From Nocardia inohanensis NBRC 100128 (GTDB taxonomy: Bacteria > Actinomycetota > Actinomycetes > Mycobacteriales > Mycobacteriaceae): a DNA stretch of 64,000 nt. The notes under the pieces were generated by a model, which worked only from the letters and a program-made list of their open reading frames with translations, was not told the DNA's origin and searched no databases. Location of the stretch: contig NZ_BDBK01000017.1 in NCBI RefSeq assembly GCF_001612945.1, forward strand, positions 186,001 to 250,000, read 5' to 3'. Positions 16,010 to 24,392 of the stretch are shown one piece after another. The first letter of the stretch is position 1; every line of letters starts with the position of its first letter. Made by a program: the position numbers and the translations under genes.

Positions 16010-16528
16010 TCAGCGCACCACTTCGATGATGTCGCCCGGCCACAGGTAGTTGTAGAAGGTCTCCGCGCCCTCGGGCGTCATCCGGATGCAGCCGTGCGAC
16101 TGCTCCTCGGTCGGCCCGATGTGGGTGGCGATATCGCCGTCGAAGAACACCGCCCACTTCATCGGCACGTTGTGCAGCGTGCTCCAGTGGTCCTCGCGTT
16201 TGAAGTCGACGTCGAAGACCCCGACATTGGTCTCGTACCCGGGCCGCCCGTGCGAGATGACGGTCGGCCCGTAGACCACCTTGCCGTTGTCCATCAGCCA
16301 GGCTTCGTTGGTGGACAGGCGCATACAGCCGCGCGCCCCGTTGGCCGTGCAGGGCGCGACGACCGGTGCCGGCGGGCTGGGAATCAATGGCGCCACACCG
16401 GGAATGTCGGGTCCGCCGGGCCAGAGCGGGTCGGCGTGCGCGGGTGTCGCGAGCGCCAATCCGGCGGCGGTGATGGCGGCGAATGCCAGGGAATGGGTTG
16501 CCGAGCGGAGAAAACGGTTGTCACTCAT
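16010..16528 (-). CDS. Secreted L,D-transpeptidase (YkuD domain)
   Basis: A 172-residue exported protein. The N-terminus (about 1-32) is a signal peptide ending ATPAHA-DP. The YkuD domain covers about residues 60-170 and ends with HIGPTEEQSHGCIRMTPEGA, where the His and Cys of SHGCIRM are the catalytic pair. Such enzymes form 3-3 cross-links in peptidoglycan or attach proteins to it. It lacks the Ig-like domains found in the mycobacterial Ldt group, unlike the gene at the right end of the window, so it is the short YkuD type. The promoter region above it is shared with the divergent AraC gene. Confidence 0.9.
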   Translation of the reverse strand: MSDNRFLRSATHSLAFAAITAAGLALATPAHADPLWPGGPDIPGVAPLIPSPPAPVVAPCTANGARGCMRLSTNEAWLMDNGKVVYGPTVISHGRPGYETNVGVFDVDFKREDHWSTLHNVPMKWAVFFDGDIATHIGPTEEQSHGCIRMTPEGAETFYNYLWPGDIIEVVR

Positions 16529-16719
16529 GGAGATCCGACCTCTCTGTACCTGCCTGGCTCCTCATTGTGAACCCGCACGGTGGGTCGTCGTGGTAGAACG
16601 CGCCCGACCGGTTTGTAGACCGGTAGCAGCGAACTATCAGTAACCGTTTCGCCGACAGGGTTTGTGGTATTCCGTAAACTGGGCGCTCTCGAGCGGTATG
16701 GAGCAGGAGTTTGAACGGG
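16529..16719. promoter_or_regulatory. Divergent promoter between L,D-transpeptidase and AraC gene
   Basis: This 191-bp gap contains the palindromic hexamer ACCGGT twice, 12 bp apart, near 16610-16626 (GACCGGTTTGTAGACCGGTA). The repeat could be an AraC-type or other regulator site. No confident -10 was assigned. Confidence 0.3.
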
Positions 16720-17703
16720 GTGGAGAGCACGGCGCAGGTCGACCGCATCGAACTGCGGAGCGGGGGCGAGCCCGGCTCCGAGCCGGAATGTCTCGAACAA
16801 TGGGAGGCGCTGCTCAGCGAAACCTACGTCCCGCTGGCCTTCGATCCGCTGCCCGCCCCGGCCTTTCACGGCCGCGTCGTCTCCGGACGCTACGGCGATA
16901 TGCATCTCTCCACCATCGGCTCGTCCGCGCAGATCGTGAGCCGCACCCGCGGGCTGCTGGCCGCCGCCGGCGACGAGTACCTGCTCACCACCATCCAGAC
17001 CCGCGGCCGGGCCCGCCTACAGCAGGACGGCCGGGTCGCGGAGGTGGTGCCCGGTTCGGTGGTCTGCTACGACAGCACCCGCGAATACCGTTGGGAGGGC
17101 CCGGCGGACTGGGAGATGCTCGTCGTGCAGATCCCGCTGCGCGCGCTGCGGGCGCGACCGGACTTCAGCGACGACGAGATCCGCACCGCGGTTCCGCTGC
17201 CGCACACCGGACCCACCGCGGTGGTGTCCCGCTTCTTCCGGGACCTGGCCGAACTCCAGGCCGAGGACCCGGTCGGCGCGGCCGTGCTGGCCGAACCGGC
17301 CATCGATCTGCTGGCCGCGGTGCTGCCCCTGACCGCCGACGGCCGCCCGTCCGAGCCGGCCCGTGAAGCCCTGGAACGGCAGCGGGTACTCGACTACATG
17401 CGCCGGCACTGCGCCGATCCGGGGCTGACCGTCGACCGGATCGCCGACGGCTGCCGGATGTCGCGCCGCTCGCTGTATCGCGTCTTCGACGAATTCGAGG
17501 ACGGTCCCGCCACGGTGCTGCGGCGCATGCGCGTGGATCACGCCTGCGATCTGCTCGCCGAGCAACCGACCCTGCCGATCTCGGTGATCGCCTACTCCTC
17601 CGGATTCCTCGGCGAGCGGCAGTTCTACCGCGCCTTCCGCGAGGAGCGCGGCATCACGCCGTCGCTTTTCCGTGCGGGAGGCGTGGTGCGGCAGCAGAAC
17701 TGA
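16720..17703 (+). CDS. AraC-family transcriptional regulator
   Basis: A 327-residue regulator. The N-terminal AraC-binding-like domain contains LEQWEALLSETYVPLAFDPL, and the C-terminal HTH region has DPGLTVDRIADGCRMSRRSL and ISVIAYSSGFLGERQFYRAF (about 225-320). The GTG at 16720 is preferred to a TTG nine bases earlier, because AGGAG then sits 9 bases before it. The gene has the same domain plan as the AraC gene at 20565; both bracket the KstD-like and terpene synthase genes. The last 50 bp overlap the 3' end of the opposite-strand flavoprotein gene. Confidence 0.88.
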   Translation: MESTAQVDRIELRSGGEPGSEPECLEQWEALLSETYVPLAFDPLPAPAFHGRVVSGRYGDMHLSTIGSSAQIVSRTRGLLAAAGDEYLLTTIQTRGRARLQQDGRVAEVVPGSVVCYDSTREYRWEGPADWEMLVVQIPLRALRARPDFSDDEIRTAVPLPHTGPTAVVSRFFRDLAELQAEDPVGAAVLAEPAIDLLAAVLPLTADGRPSEPAREALERQRVLDYMRRHCADPGLTVDRIADGCRMSRRSLYRVFDEFEDGPATVLRRMRVDHACDLLAEQPTLPISVIAYSSGFLGERQFYRAFREERGITPSLFRAGGVVRQQN

Positions 17704-19291
17704 CCGTCGCGTGGGCTCCGGCCCGCCGGCCGCTGAACACGCAATCGGCCAGCGACAGCCCGCTCACATACGAATTCGAGCAGACGCCGACCGCCGCGCG
17801 CCCCGCCGCGAACAGGCCGGGCACGATGCCGCCGTCGGTGGTGCGCACCGCGCCGGTCTCCTCGTCCACCAGCAGCCCGCCGAGGGTGAGCATGGGCGTC
17901 GGATAGGTGAGCCGCTCCTTGAACGAAATGTCCAGCAGCGCGAAGGGTCCGGTGCGGATCGGCCGCCGGATCTCGTCGGGCTTGCCCATCGGATCGGGGA
18001 GCCCCGCCTCGATGGCCCGGTTGTGCGCCTCCACCGTCTCGCGCAGCGCCGCCGGTTCGATGCCCGCCCGCGCCGCCACATCCTCGATGGTGTTCCCGGT
18101 GATCCGCGCGACCCGCAGCAGCCGCTCGGTCTGCATGCGCTGGAACCACACCGACTGCCCGGCGATCTGCGCGCGCGATTCGGCGGCGAGGTCGGCATCG
18201 AGCAACAGCCAGGCCCGGTTGCCGGGACTGGTCGCGATGGCCGCGCCCAGCGCCGCCCCGTACCGGGATTCGTCGACCATGCGCCGGCCGTTCGCGTCCA
18301 CCGCGATCGACCCGAAGAACGCGCTCGGCGGCGCGATGAACCGCCATGTCGAAATGGCGTCCATCTTGCCGGTGGCCGCACCGATGGCCTCGGCCATGCG
18401 AATTCCGCTGCCGTCGTCACCGGCGGTGCCCAGCGGCAGGCCCTCGGCCCAGGGGTAGCCCGGCGCGTGCCTGGCGACCATCGCGCCGTTCGCGATGAAT
18501 CCGCCGGTGGTCAGCACCACCCCCGTCCGCGCCTGAATCCGCACCGGGACGCTGTACTTCCGCTCGATGCGATCCAGCAGTGCCTGCACGGCCCGGCGCA
18601 GACCTTGGTGGTACACACCGGGTTTCGCCGAGATCCGGGACAGCGCCGCGAATCGCCGCCGCACCCCGGCGGGCGCACCGCTCAGCGTCGTCGCCTCCAC
18701 GCCCACGACCCGGCCCGCTTCGATCACGAGTCGCGTTGCCCGCGTGCCGGTTTGCACCCGCACCCCGTGTTGCGCGGCCGAAATGGCAAGGGGGCCGAAC
18801 AACTTCTTGCCCGAGACCCCGGGCCCGTGCGCGCGATGCCCGCGTTGCGCCGGTTTCGCCAATTCCCGGAAACCGCCGGAGTTTTCGCTACCCGAGTAGT
18901 ACAGGTAGTGATCGTCGGTCGGGTACGAGGTCTTGTACGGGCACAGCGACGGCTGGAACGGCACCCCGTGCCCGCTCAGCCAATCGATCATGCCCGCGGA
19001 GTCCTCGCAGAACCGCCGCAGCGTCGCTTCGCCGACCGCGTCGCCGACCTCGGCGCGCAGGTACGCGAGCATGTTCTCGACATCGTCGGTGACCCCCGCG
19101 GCGCGTTGTACCCAGGTCCCGCCGCCGGCGTACACGATGCCGCCCGAGAGCGCGGTCGCCCCGCCGCCGAGGAAGCGGTCCAGCGCCAGCACATCGGCCC
19201 CGGATTCGCGGGCCGCCAAGGCCGTCGCGACGCCCGCGCCGCCGTATCCGACGACCACCACATCGGCCGAACTGTCCCAGGTCCGCGCCAT
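17654..19291 (-). CDS. FAD-dependent dehydrogenase, 3-ketosteroid Delta1-dehydrogenase (KstD)-like
   Basis: A 545-residue flavoprotein. SADVVVVGYGGAGVATALAA near the N-terminus is the FAD Rossmann loop; GLFAAGRAAVGVCSNSYVSG near the C-terminus is the second FAD contact of the fumarate reductase/KstD superfamily. The family introduces a 1,2 double bond in 3-ketosteroids or reduces fumarate-like acceptors. The substrate-binding motif is not the textbook KstD one, so a related ketosteroid or sterol step is possible. Start ATG 19291 lies 54 bp downstream of the KstR-type operator at 19346-19359, which makes a role in steroid degradation likely. The 3' end overlaps the AraC gene on the other strand by 50 bp. 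Confidence 0.8.
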   Translation of the reverse strand: MARTWDSSADVVVVGYGGAGVATALAARESGADVLALDRFLGGGATALSGGIVYAGGGTWVQRAAGVTDDVENMLAYLRAEVGDAVGEATLRRFCEDSAGMIDWLSGHGVPFQPSLCPYKTSYPTDDHYLYYSGSENSGGFRELAKPAQRGHRAHGPGVSGKKLFGPLAISAAQHGVRVQTGTRATRLVIEAGRVVGVEATTLSGAPAGVRRRFAALSRISAKPGVYHQGLRRAVQALLDRIERKYSVPVRIQARTGVVLTTGGFIANGAMVARHAPGYPWAEGLPLGTAGDDGSGIRMAEAIGAATGKMDAISTWRFIAPPSAFFGSIAVDANGRRMVDESRYGAALGAAIATSPGNRAWLLLDADLAAESRAQIAGQSVWFQRMQTERLLRVARITGNTIEDVAARAGIEPAALRETVEAHNRAIEAGLPDPMGKPDEIRRPIRTGPFALLDISFKERLTYPTPMLTLGGLLVDEETGAVRTTDGGIVPGLFAAGRAAVGVCSNSYVSGLSLADCVFSGRRAGAHATVSSAAAPRLPHGKATA

Positions 19292-19339
19292 TGCGACCAC
19301 CTTCCCCAACGGATTTGCCAGGCGCCCATGCCAAGCGGA

Positions 19340-19365
19340 GTGAACTATAACGGGTTCTAGTTCAC
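19340..19365. promoter_or_regulatory. KstR-type operator upstream of KstD-like gene
   Basis: The palindrome runs GTGAACTA...TAGTTCAC across 26 bp. Its core TATAACGGGTTCTA (19346-19359) matches the KstR consensus TnnAACnnGTTnnA at every defined position. KstR is the TetR repressor of cholesterol/sterol catabolism in mycolic-acid actinobacteria. It lies 54 bp before the KstD-like start and about 160 bp before the divergent terpene synthase. That it is bound by KstR is inferred from the motif. Confidence 0.75.
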
Positions 19366-19519
19366 CGTGTCGCGCACGGACCCGCCGGCAACCCCGCACC
19401 ACACCCGCCGGGGTGCGGCAAACGCGCTGTGGCCGTGACGAATCGGAATGCAAGCACGGATCGATGCCCGGAATGTCGCTTATTCTGCAACAGAAACTCT
19501 AGAACGGATCCGATCGCTG

Positions 19520-20548
19520 ATGAACGAACACGATTTGCGGCAACTGGAGATCCCCCTGCCGTTCCAGCCGGAACGCAACTCGCAGACCCACCAGGCCCAG
19601 CGCAGCGCCCGGGTCTGGGCGAGCCGCTTCGAACTGATCCGCGACGAGTCGGCGGCGGGCAAGTTCGACGCGCTCGGCTACGGCCGCTTCGCCTCCTACT
19701 GGTGCCCGACCGCGAGCTTCCCCGACCTGGTGCTCATGGTCGAATGGATCACGCTCTACTTCGTTTTCGACGATCTCCAGGACCGGGCCGCCCAGACCGG
19801 CCGCTTCGACGAATACGACCGGCTGCGGCACGCCGCCCTGGACGTGGTGCACAGCCGCGGCCTGTCCGAACCCGGCGAACCGGTACTGGCCGCGCTCTCC
19901 GATCTGTGCCGGCGCTCCTTCGCCCGCAACTCCCCGGCCTGGGCGCGCAGGTTCGAACTCAACCTGGATGTCTGGCTGATCGGGCACGCCCGCGAGAACA
20001 GCTTCCGGCAGGCGGGCACCACCCCCAGCCTGGAGGAGTTCGTGCGGTTGCGCCGCGATGCCAGCACCGTGCTGCCCACCTTCGACCTCGCGGAGATCGT
20101 GGAGCACATCGAGATTCCCGACCGGCTGTACTTCGGCCCGAGCTATCAGCAGATCATCGCCAGCACCACCGATCTCATGTGCTGGATCAACGACCTGCAT
20201 TCGCTGGCCGTCGAGGTCGAGACCGACGACCCCATCAACCTGGTCACCGTGCTGCGCCGGCACGCGGGCATGGACCTGGCGCGCGCCGTCGCCGAGGTGC
20301 GCCGGTTGATCGAGGGCCGGATCGCCGACCATCAGGCCGCCGTCGCCGGAATCGCCGCGGAGATGGACGATCTCGCGCTGCCGCCGAACCTGCGCAACGG
20401 CATCCGGCGCTGCCTGCGCGACGCCCGCTCCGCGATCGCGGGGATGGAGCTCTGGGATCGCACCGACACGGTGCGGTTCGCCGCCTCCGATCATGCGCGA
20501 CAGCAGCGGGATATCGACTACGGCAACGATTACCTGCCCACTTCCTGA
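19520..20548 (+). CDS. Class I terpene synthase (probable sesquiterpene cyclase)
   Basis: A 342-residue terpene cyclase. YFVFDDLQDRA holds the metal-binding DDxxD (about residues 90-94), and MCWINDLHSLAVEVETDD the NDxxSxxxE triad (about 225-233), both intact. Length and N-terminus (LEIPLPFQPERNSQTHQAQR) suit bacterial sesquiterpene synthases such as germacradienol- or pentalenene-type. It would cyclise farnesyl diphosphate in the cytoplasm. ATG 19520 is preferred to the in-frame upstream start at 19448. The end of the frame has DIDYGNDY but no clear RY motif. No P450 or prenyltransferase neighbours are seen, so it acts alone or with remote partners. It is divergent from the KstD-like gene. 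Confidence 0.9.
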   Translation: MNEHDLRQLEIPLPFQPERNSQTHQAQRSARVWASRFELIRDESAAGKFDALGYGRFASYWCPTASFPDLVLMVEWITLYFVFDDLQDRAAQTGRFDEYDRLRHAALDVVHSRGLSEPGEPVLAALSDLCRRSFARNSPAWARRFELNLDVWLIGHARENSFRQAGTTPSLEEFVRLRRDASTVLPTFDLAEIVEHIEIPDRLYFGPSYQQIIASTTDLMCWINDLHSLAVEVETDDPINLVTVLRRHAGMDLARAVAEVRRLIEGRIADHQAAVAGIAAEMDDLALPPNLRNGIRRCLRDARSAIAGMELWDRTDTVRFAASDHARQQRDIDYGNDYLPTS

Positions 20549-20564
20549 AGCGGGCGTGCGGGTT

Positions 20565-21539
20565 TCACCGTCCGGCGGCGCGCACCTGGTCGCGGAACTG
20601 GCCCGGGGTCAACCCGGTCTCCTCGCGGAAGGCCCGGAAGAAGTGCCGGTCGGTGGCGAAACCCGAAGCGGCGGCGATGGCCGCCATGGAACGCGTCGGA
20701 TCGGCCCGGATCAGGCGGCGCGCGTGCTCGATGCGCATGCGCCGCATGATCGTTCCCGGTTCCCCGAAGCCCTCGCACACCCGGTACAGAGTGCGACGGG
20801 AGATGAGGCAGGCGCGCGCGATCTCGTCCACGGTCAGGTTCGGCTCGGTGAAATGGCCGCGAATGTAGCTCAGCACCTGGCGGCGGGTGTACAGCGAATC
20901 CGACGGTGCGGGAGAGGGATTCCCGGTGGCCAGCATGACCGCCGAGGAGAGCATCATGGCCGCGTCGCCGCGGAAGGCGGTGACCGCGCGGTTCACCTCC
21001 TCGGGCGGCAGCTCGCCCAGGCCGCGGAAGAAACCGGCGACCAGGCCGAGCGCGCCGTTCGCGGGCATGGCGGTGGCGAGCGGCAAGGAGTCGCGGGTCA
21101 GGCCGGCGTGGTCGAGCACCAATTGCAGTGGCGCGCGGACCAATGTGGAGACCGCCTGGTCGGTACAGCGGCTCTCGAACGGCAGACCGCTGTCGAAGAA
21201 GGCGATGGTCCCGGGCTTGGAGACGGCCGTGCGGCCGCTCTGCTCGGTCCAGTTCGTGCCCTCCAGCACGATATTCACCAGCAGGAACTCGCCGCTGGAC
21301 TGCGCGATCATGCGCTTGTTGCGCAGCGCGCGCTGGGCGCCGGCGCGCATCTGCGAGACGGCGAAACCGTCGAACTGGGTGGTGACCACCCGCCCCTGCC
21401 AATGTCCGTGCGACAGCGGCTCGATCGTCGAGGGCGCCACCGCGTCCGCCATCAGCGCTTCCCACTGCTCGAAGGCTTGACGTGGCGAAACGGTCGAGGA
21501 CGACGAGACCTCGACAGCGCCGACCACGGCTTGCTCCAC
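20565..21539 (-). CDS. AraC-family transcriptional regulator
   Basis: A 324-residue regulator with the same layout as the AraC gene at 16720. The N-terminal sensor domain includes AFEQWEALMADAVAPSTIEP; the C-terminal double HTH has NLTVDEIARACLISRRTLYR and MAAIAAASGFATDRHFFRAF. The gene is convergent with the terpene synthase (17 bp apart) and divergent from the metallo-hydrolase at 21677. It may control the terpene synthase, the hydrolase or a remote target; a GTG at 21539 is the first start in frame. Confidence 0.87.
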   Translation of the reverse strand: MEQAVVGAVEVSSSSTVSPRQAFEQWEALMADAVAPSTIEPLSHGHWQGRVVTTQFDGFAVSQMRAGAQRALRNKRMIAQSSGEFLLVNIVLEGTNWTEQSGRTAVSKPGTIAFFDSGLPFESRCTDQAVSTLVRAPLQLVLDHAGLTRDSLPLATAMPANGALGLVAGFFRGLGELPPEEVNRAVTAFRGDAAMMLSSAVMLATGNPSPAPSDSLYTRRQVLSYIRGHFTEPNLTVDEIARACLISRRTLYRVCEGFGEPGTIMRRMRIEHARRLIRADPTRSMAAIAAASGFATDRHFFRAFREETGLTPGQFRDQVRAAGR

Positions 21540-21676
21540 GTTGGCTATCTTCCCACGTTCCGCCTGCTGTGGGATTGCGTTTTGGCGGCCGCGTCCAAGA
21601 GTGCGCCGAGCGCGCCGGCGCTTTCGCCGGGATGATGAGCAGCGGCGGGTCTTCCAGGAATCGAAACGGAGTGTCG

Positions 21677-22414
21677 ATGCAGATCGAACAGGTATCCGAT
21701 GCGGTGCACGTGGTCACCGGAACGAACGTCAACTGGGCGCTGGTCAGTGACGATTCCGGGGTCACGCTCATCGATGCCGGGTATCCCGCCGACGCTGCCG
21801 ATGTGCGGGCTTCGATCCGGGAGATCGGGCACGAGCTCGCCGATCTCGCCGCGGTACTCGTCACCCACGCGCACCTGGATCACATCGGCGGCATCCCGCC
21901 CCTGGTCGAGCAGCTCGGGGTGCCCGTGTACACCGGCTCCGACGAAGTGCCGCATCTGAAGCGCGAATACCTTCAGCAGATCACGCCGCTGGAGGTGGCG
22001 GCCCAGCTCTTCGTCCCCGGCGGACTCACCTGGGTATTGCAGACCGCGCGTGCCATCGATCCGCTCAAAGGCGGTCTGGGAACCAAGGTTCCGTCGGCCA
22101 CCGCCGCCGAGCCCGAGGTCCTCGCCGAGCTGCCCGGCGGCCTGGTCGCCATCGCGACGCCGGGGCACACCACCGGGCACACCGCCTATCTCATGCCCGC
22201 GGAAGGCGTGATCTTCACCGGGGACGCGCTCGTCACCGGTCACCGGATCGCACGGCGGGAAGGCCCGCAGCTCATCCCGTCGGTGTTCCAGCACGATGAG
22301 GCGCAGGCCCTGGTCTCGGCTCGCGCCCTGGCCGGCTATGACGCGGGCGTGCTGGTGCCCGGTCACGGCAAGCCGATGCGGGAACGGATTTCGGTACTGG
22401 TCGCCGAGCTCTGA
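21677..22414 (+). CDS. Metallo-beta-lactamase-fold hydrolase
   Basis: A 245-residue MBL-fold protein. VLVTHAHLDHIGGIPPLVEQ carries the HxHxDH zinc motif (about residues 56-61), IATPGHTTGHTAYLMPAEGV the later His, FTGDALVTG the bridging Asp, and VLVPGHGKPM the last His. The protein hydrolyses a thioester, lactone, phosphoester or similar; no specificity can be assigned. ATG 21677 is preferred over the upstream frame. The gap from the divergent AraC gene is 137 bp and could hold the control site; an imperfect CCCAC-GTGGG dyad lies near 21553-21574. Confidence 0.87.
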   Translation: MQIEQVSDAVHVVTGTNVNWALVSDDSGVTLIDAGYPADAADVRASIREIGHELADLAAVLVTHAHLDHIGGIPPLVEQLGVPVYTGSDEVPHLKREYLQQITPLEVAAQLFVPGGLTWVLQTARAIDPLKGGLGTKVPSATAAEPEVLAELPGGLVAIATPGHTTGHTAYLMPAEGVIFTGDALVTGHRIARREGPQLIPSVFQHDEAQALVSARALAGYDAGVLVPGHGKPMRERISVLVAEL

Positions 22415-22468
22415 CGCCCGCGGGAAATCACGTCGCGACCGGGCACGAAATGCCGGACATAATGCGGC

Positions 22469-23215
22469 ATGGGAGTTTTCAGTCCGCGGTGCCCGGTGGG
22501 GGAGCTGGAGCGGCTGTGGATCGAGGAGATGCTGAGCTGGTGCGCGGGGCAATTCGGCGAGCGGACGCTGCGCACACCGGTCATCCTGCCCACCTCCGAT
22601 TTCTTTCCCGGTGACTATTCGGGCACCGAACCGCAGGTGCGTTCGCTGGTCGAGCGGGTGGGCGGATACATGGGCGTGGAGCGGGATCGCATTGTGGTCG
22701 AGGTGCATCCGTACAGCCCGACGCTGCCGGAGGTGCTCGGATTCGCCGAAGGGTCCACGCACGGGGAGGCCGGGCACTATCGGCTCGAGCACGGCCGGGC
22801 GGTGGTATCGCTGGAGATGTCGCAGCTGCGATCGCCGGTGACGCTGGTGGCGACCGTGGCGCACGAGCTGGCGCACGAACGGCTGCTGGGCGAGCGGCGC
22901 ATCGATCCGGATCGGCACGACGGTGAGCAGCTCACCGATCTGCTGACGGTCTTCCTGGGATTGGGCGTCTTCAACGCCAATGCCGCGTTCCAGTTCTCGC
23001 AGAGCAATCGAGGCTGGCAATCCCAGCGCCTCGGGTACCTGCCGCAGCCCATGTACGGATACGCGCTGGCCTGCTGGGCTTTCATGCGCGGCGATCCGAA
23101 ACCGGTGTGGGCCAAGCACCTCGACACCAACCCGCGCGTCTATATGAAACAGGGCCTCAAGTACCTGCGGGCGAATGCCGACGCGCTGCCCGAATGGCGC
23201 GACCGGAGCAACTGA
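22469..23215 (+). CDS. Hypothetical protein with zincin-like HExxH motif
   Basis: A 248-residue protein. VTLVATVAHELAHERLLGER (about residues 124-143) contains HELAH, an HExxH zinc motif, and the following GEQLTDLLTVFLGLGVFNAN offers a Glu or Asp as a third ligand, as in gluzincins. There is no signal peptide, so it would be cytoplasmic. I do not recognise the family; a SprT-like or conserved actinobacterial metalloprotease is possible. The gene is 54 bp after the MBL hydrolase and 38 bp before the LigD-type polymerase, all on one strand. The C-terminal GYALACWAFMRGDPKPVWAK looks conserved in this class of protein. Activity is unproven. Confidence 0.6.
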   Translation: MGVFSPRCPVGELERLWIEEMLSWCAGQFGERTLRTPVILPTSDFFPGDYSGTEPQVRSLVERVGGYMGVERDRIVVEVHPYSPTLPEVLGFAEGSTHGEAGHYRLEHGRAVVSLEMSQLRSPVTLVATVAHELAHERLLGERRIDPDRHDGEQLTDLLTVFLGLGVFNANAAFQFSQSNRGWQSQRLGYLPQPMYGYALACWAFMRGDPKPVWAKHLDTNPRVYMKQGLKYLRANADALPEWRDRSN

Positions 23216-23253
23216 CCCGGTGTCGCGCCGCGCGTGCGGACCGAATGGCCGTT

Positions 23254-24222
23254 ATGGTCGGACGGGTGGCCAGTAAGTCGGTGCCACCGGCAGTCGAATT
23301 GACCGTCGGTGAGCACACGGTGCGGGTATCGAATCCGGATCGGGTGTACTTCCCCGAGACCGGAGCGACCAAACTCGACCTGGCGCAGTACTACCTGAGC
23401 GTCGGCGACGGCATCGTCAATGCGCTGCGCGAGCGGCCGTGCATGCTGCATCGGTTCCCGAAGGGCCTGTCCGGCGGCAAGGTGCACCAGAAACGGCTGC
23501 CCGCAGGCGCGCCGGACTGGATTCCGACCGTGCAGCTCTACTTTCCGCGCTACGGGCGCACCGCCGACGAACTCTGCGTCGAGAAGCTCGCCGATGTGAT
23601 CTGGGCGGTGCAGATGTCGACGGTCGAGTTCCATCCCTGGAATTCCCGGCGGCTCGATCCGGAGCTGCCCGACGAGTGGCGCATCGATCTGGACCCCATG
23701 CCGGATTGCCCGTGGACGCGGGTGCAGCGGGTGGCCGGGGTGGTGCACGAGGTGCTGGACGAGCTGGGCGCGGTGGGGTGGCCGAAGACCTCCGGCGGCA
23801 AGGGTTTACACATCTACGTGCGCATCGCGCCCGAGTTCGGCTTCCAGGACGTGCGCCGGGCGGCGCTGGCCTTCGCCCGCGAAGTCGAGCGGCGCGCGCC
23901 CGGCGACGTCACCACCACCTGGTGGCGCAAGGATCGCGATCCGCGGCTGGTGTTCGTCGACTACAACCAGAACGCGCGCGACCACACCATCGCGGCCGCG
24001 TACTCGGTGCGCGGAGTGCCCGAGGCCACCGTCTCCACGCCGGTGCGCTGGAACGAGATCCCCGAGGTGGATCCGCGCGAGTTCACCATGACCACGGTCC
24101 CCGCCCGCTACGCCGAACTCGGTGATCTGCACGCCGGCATCGACGAAGCGGTATTCGATATCTCGCCACTGCTGGAATGGTCCGACCGCGATCCGGTCGA
24201 TCTCGACAGCGGTGACGACTGA
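23254..24222 (+). CDS. Stand-alone LigD-type primase-polymerase (AEP superfamily)
   Basis: About 322 residues corresponding to the polymerase domain of bacterial NHEJ ligase LigD. VSNPDRVYFPETGATKLDLA is the usual start, WRIDLDPMPDCPW contains the metal-binding DxD, TSGGKGLHIYVRIAPEF the Ser-Lys-His nucleotide site, and VDYNQNARDHTIAAAYSVRG the conserved closing motif. No ligase or nuclease domain is attached, so it is like the separate PolD proteins of mycobacteria, which fill gaps and make primers. Three start codons lie close together (23245, 23254 and 23266); I choose 23254. No Ku gene is in the window. Confidence 0.88.
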   Translation: MVGRVASKSVPPAVELTVGEHTVRVSNPDRVYFPETGATKLDLAQYYLSVGDGIVNALRERPCMLHRFPKGLSGGKVHQKRLPAGAPDWIPTVQLYFPRYGRTADELCVEKLADVIWAVQMSTVEFHPWNSRRLDPELPDEWRIDLDPMPDCPWTRVQRVAGVVHEVLDELGAVGWPKTSGGKGLHIYVRIAPEFGFQDVRRAALAFAREVERRAPGDVTTTWWRKDRDPRLVFVDYNQNARDHTIAAAYSVRGVPEATVSTPVRWNEIPEVDPREFTMTTVPARYAELGDLHAGIDEAVFDISPLLEWSDRDPVDLDSGDD

Positions 24223-24392
24223 ACCGCCCGGCGTTCGGGAGCCGCGGCGAATACCCGCCGCGTGAGCGCCCGCTGCGCGACAGGAGATCGAAACCTCCTG
24301 TTCGCTGCCGGGTGGCACGCTCGCCGCGGCCGGATTCGGCCGTCGGTTGGCGTCGCGGTGAGATCGCGGCGCGGGAGAAGCGGGTTTCGAAG

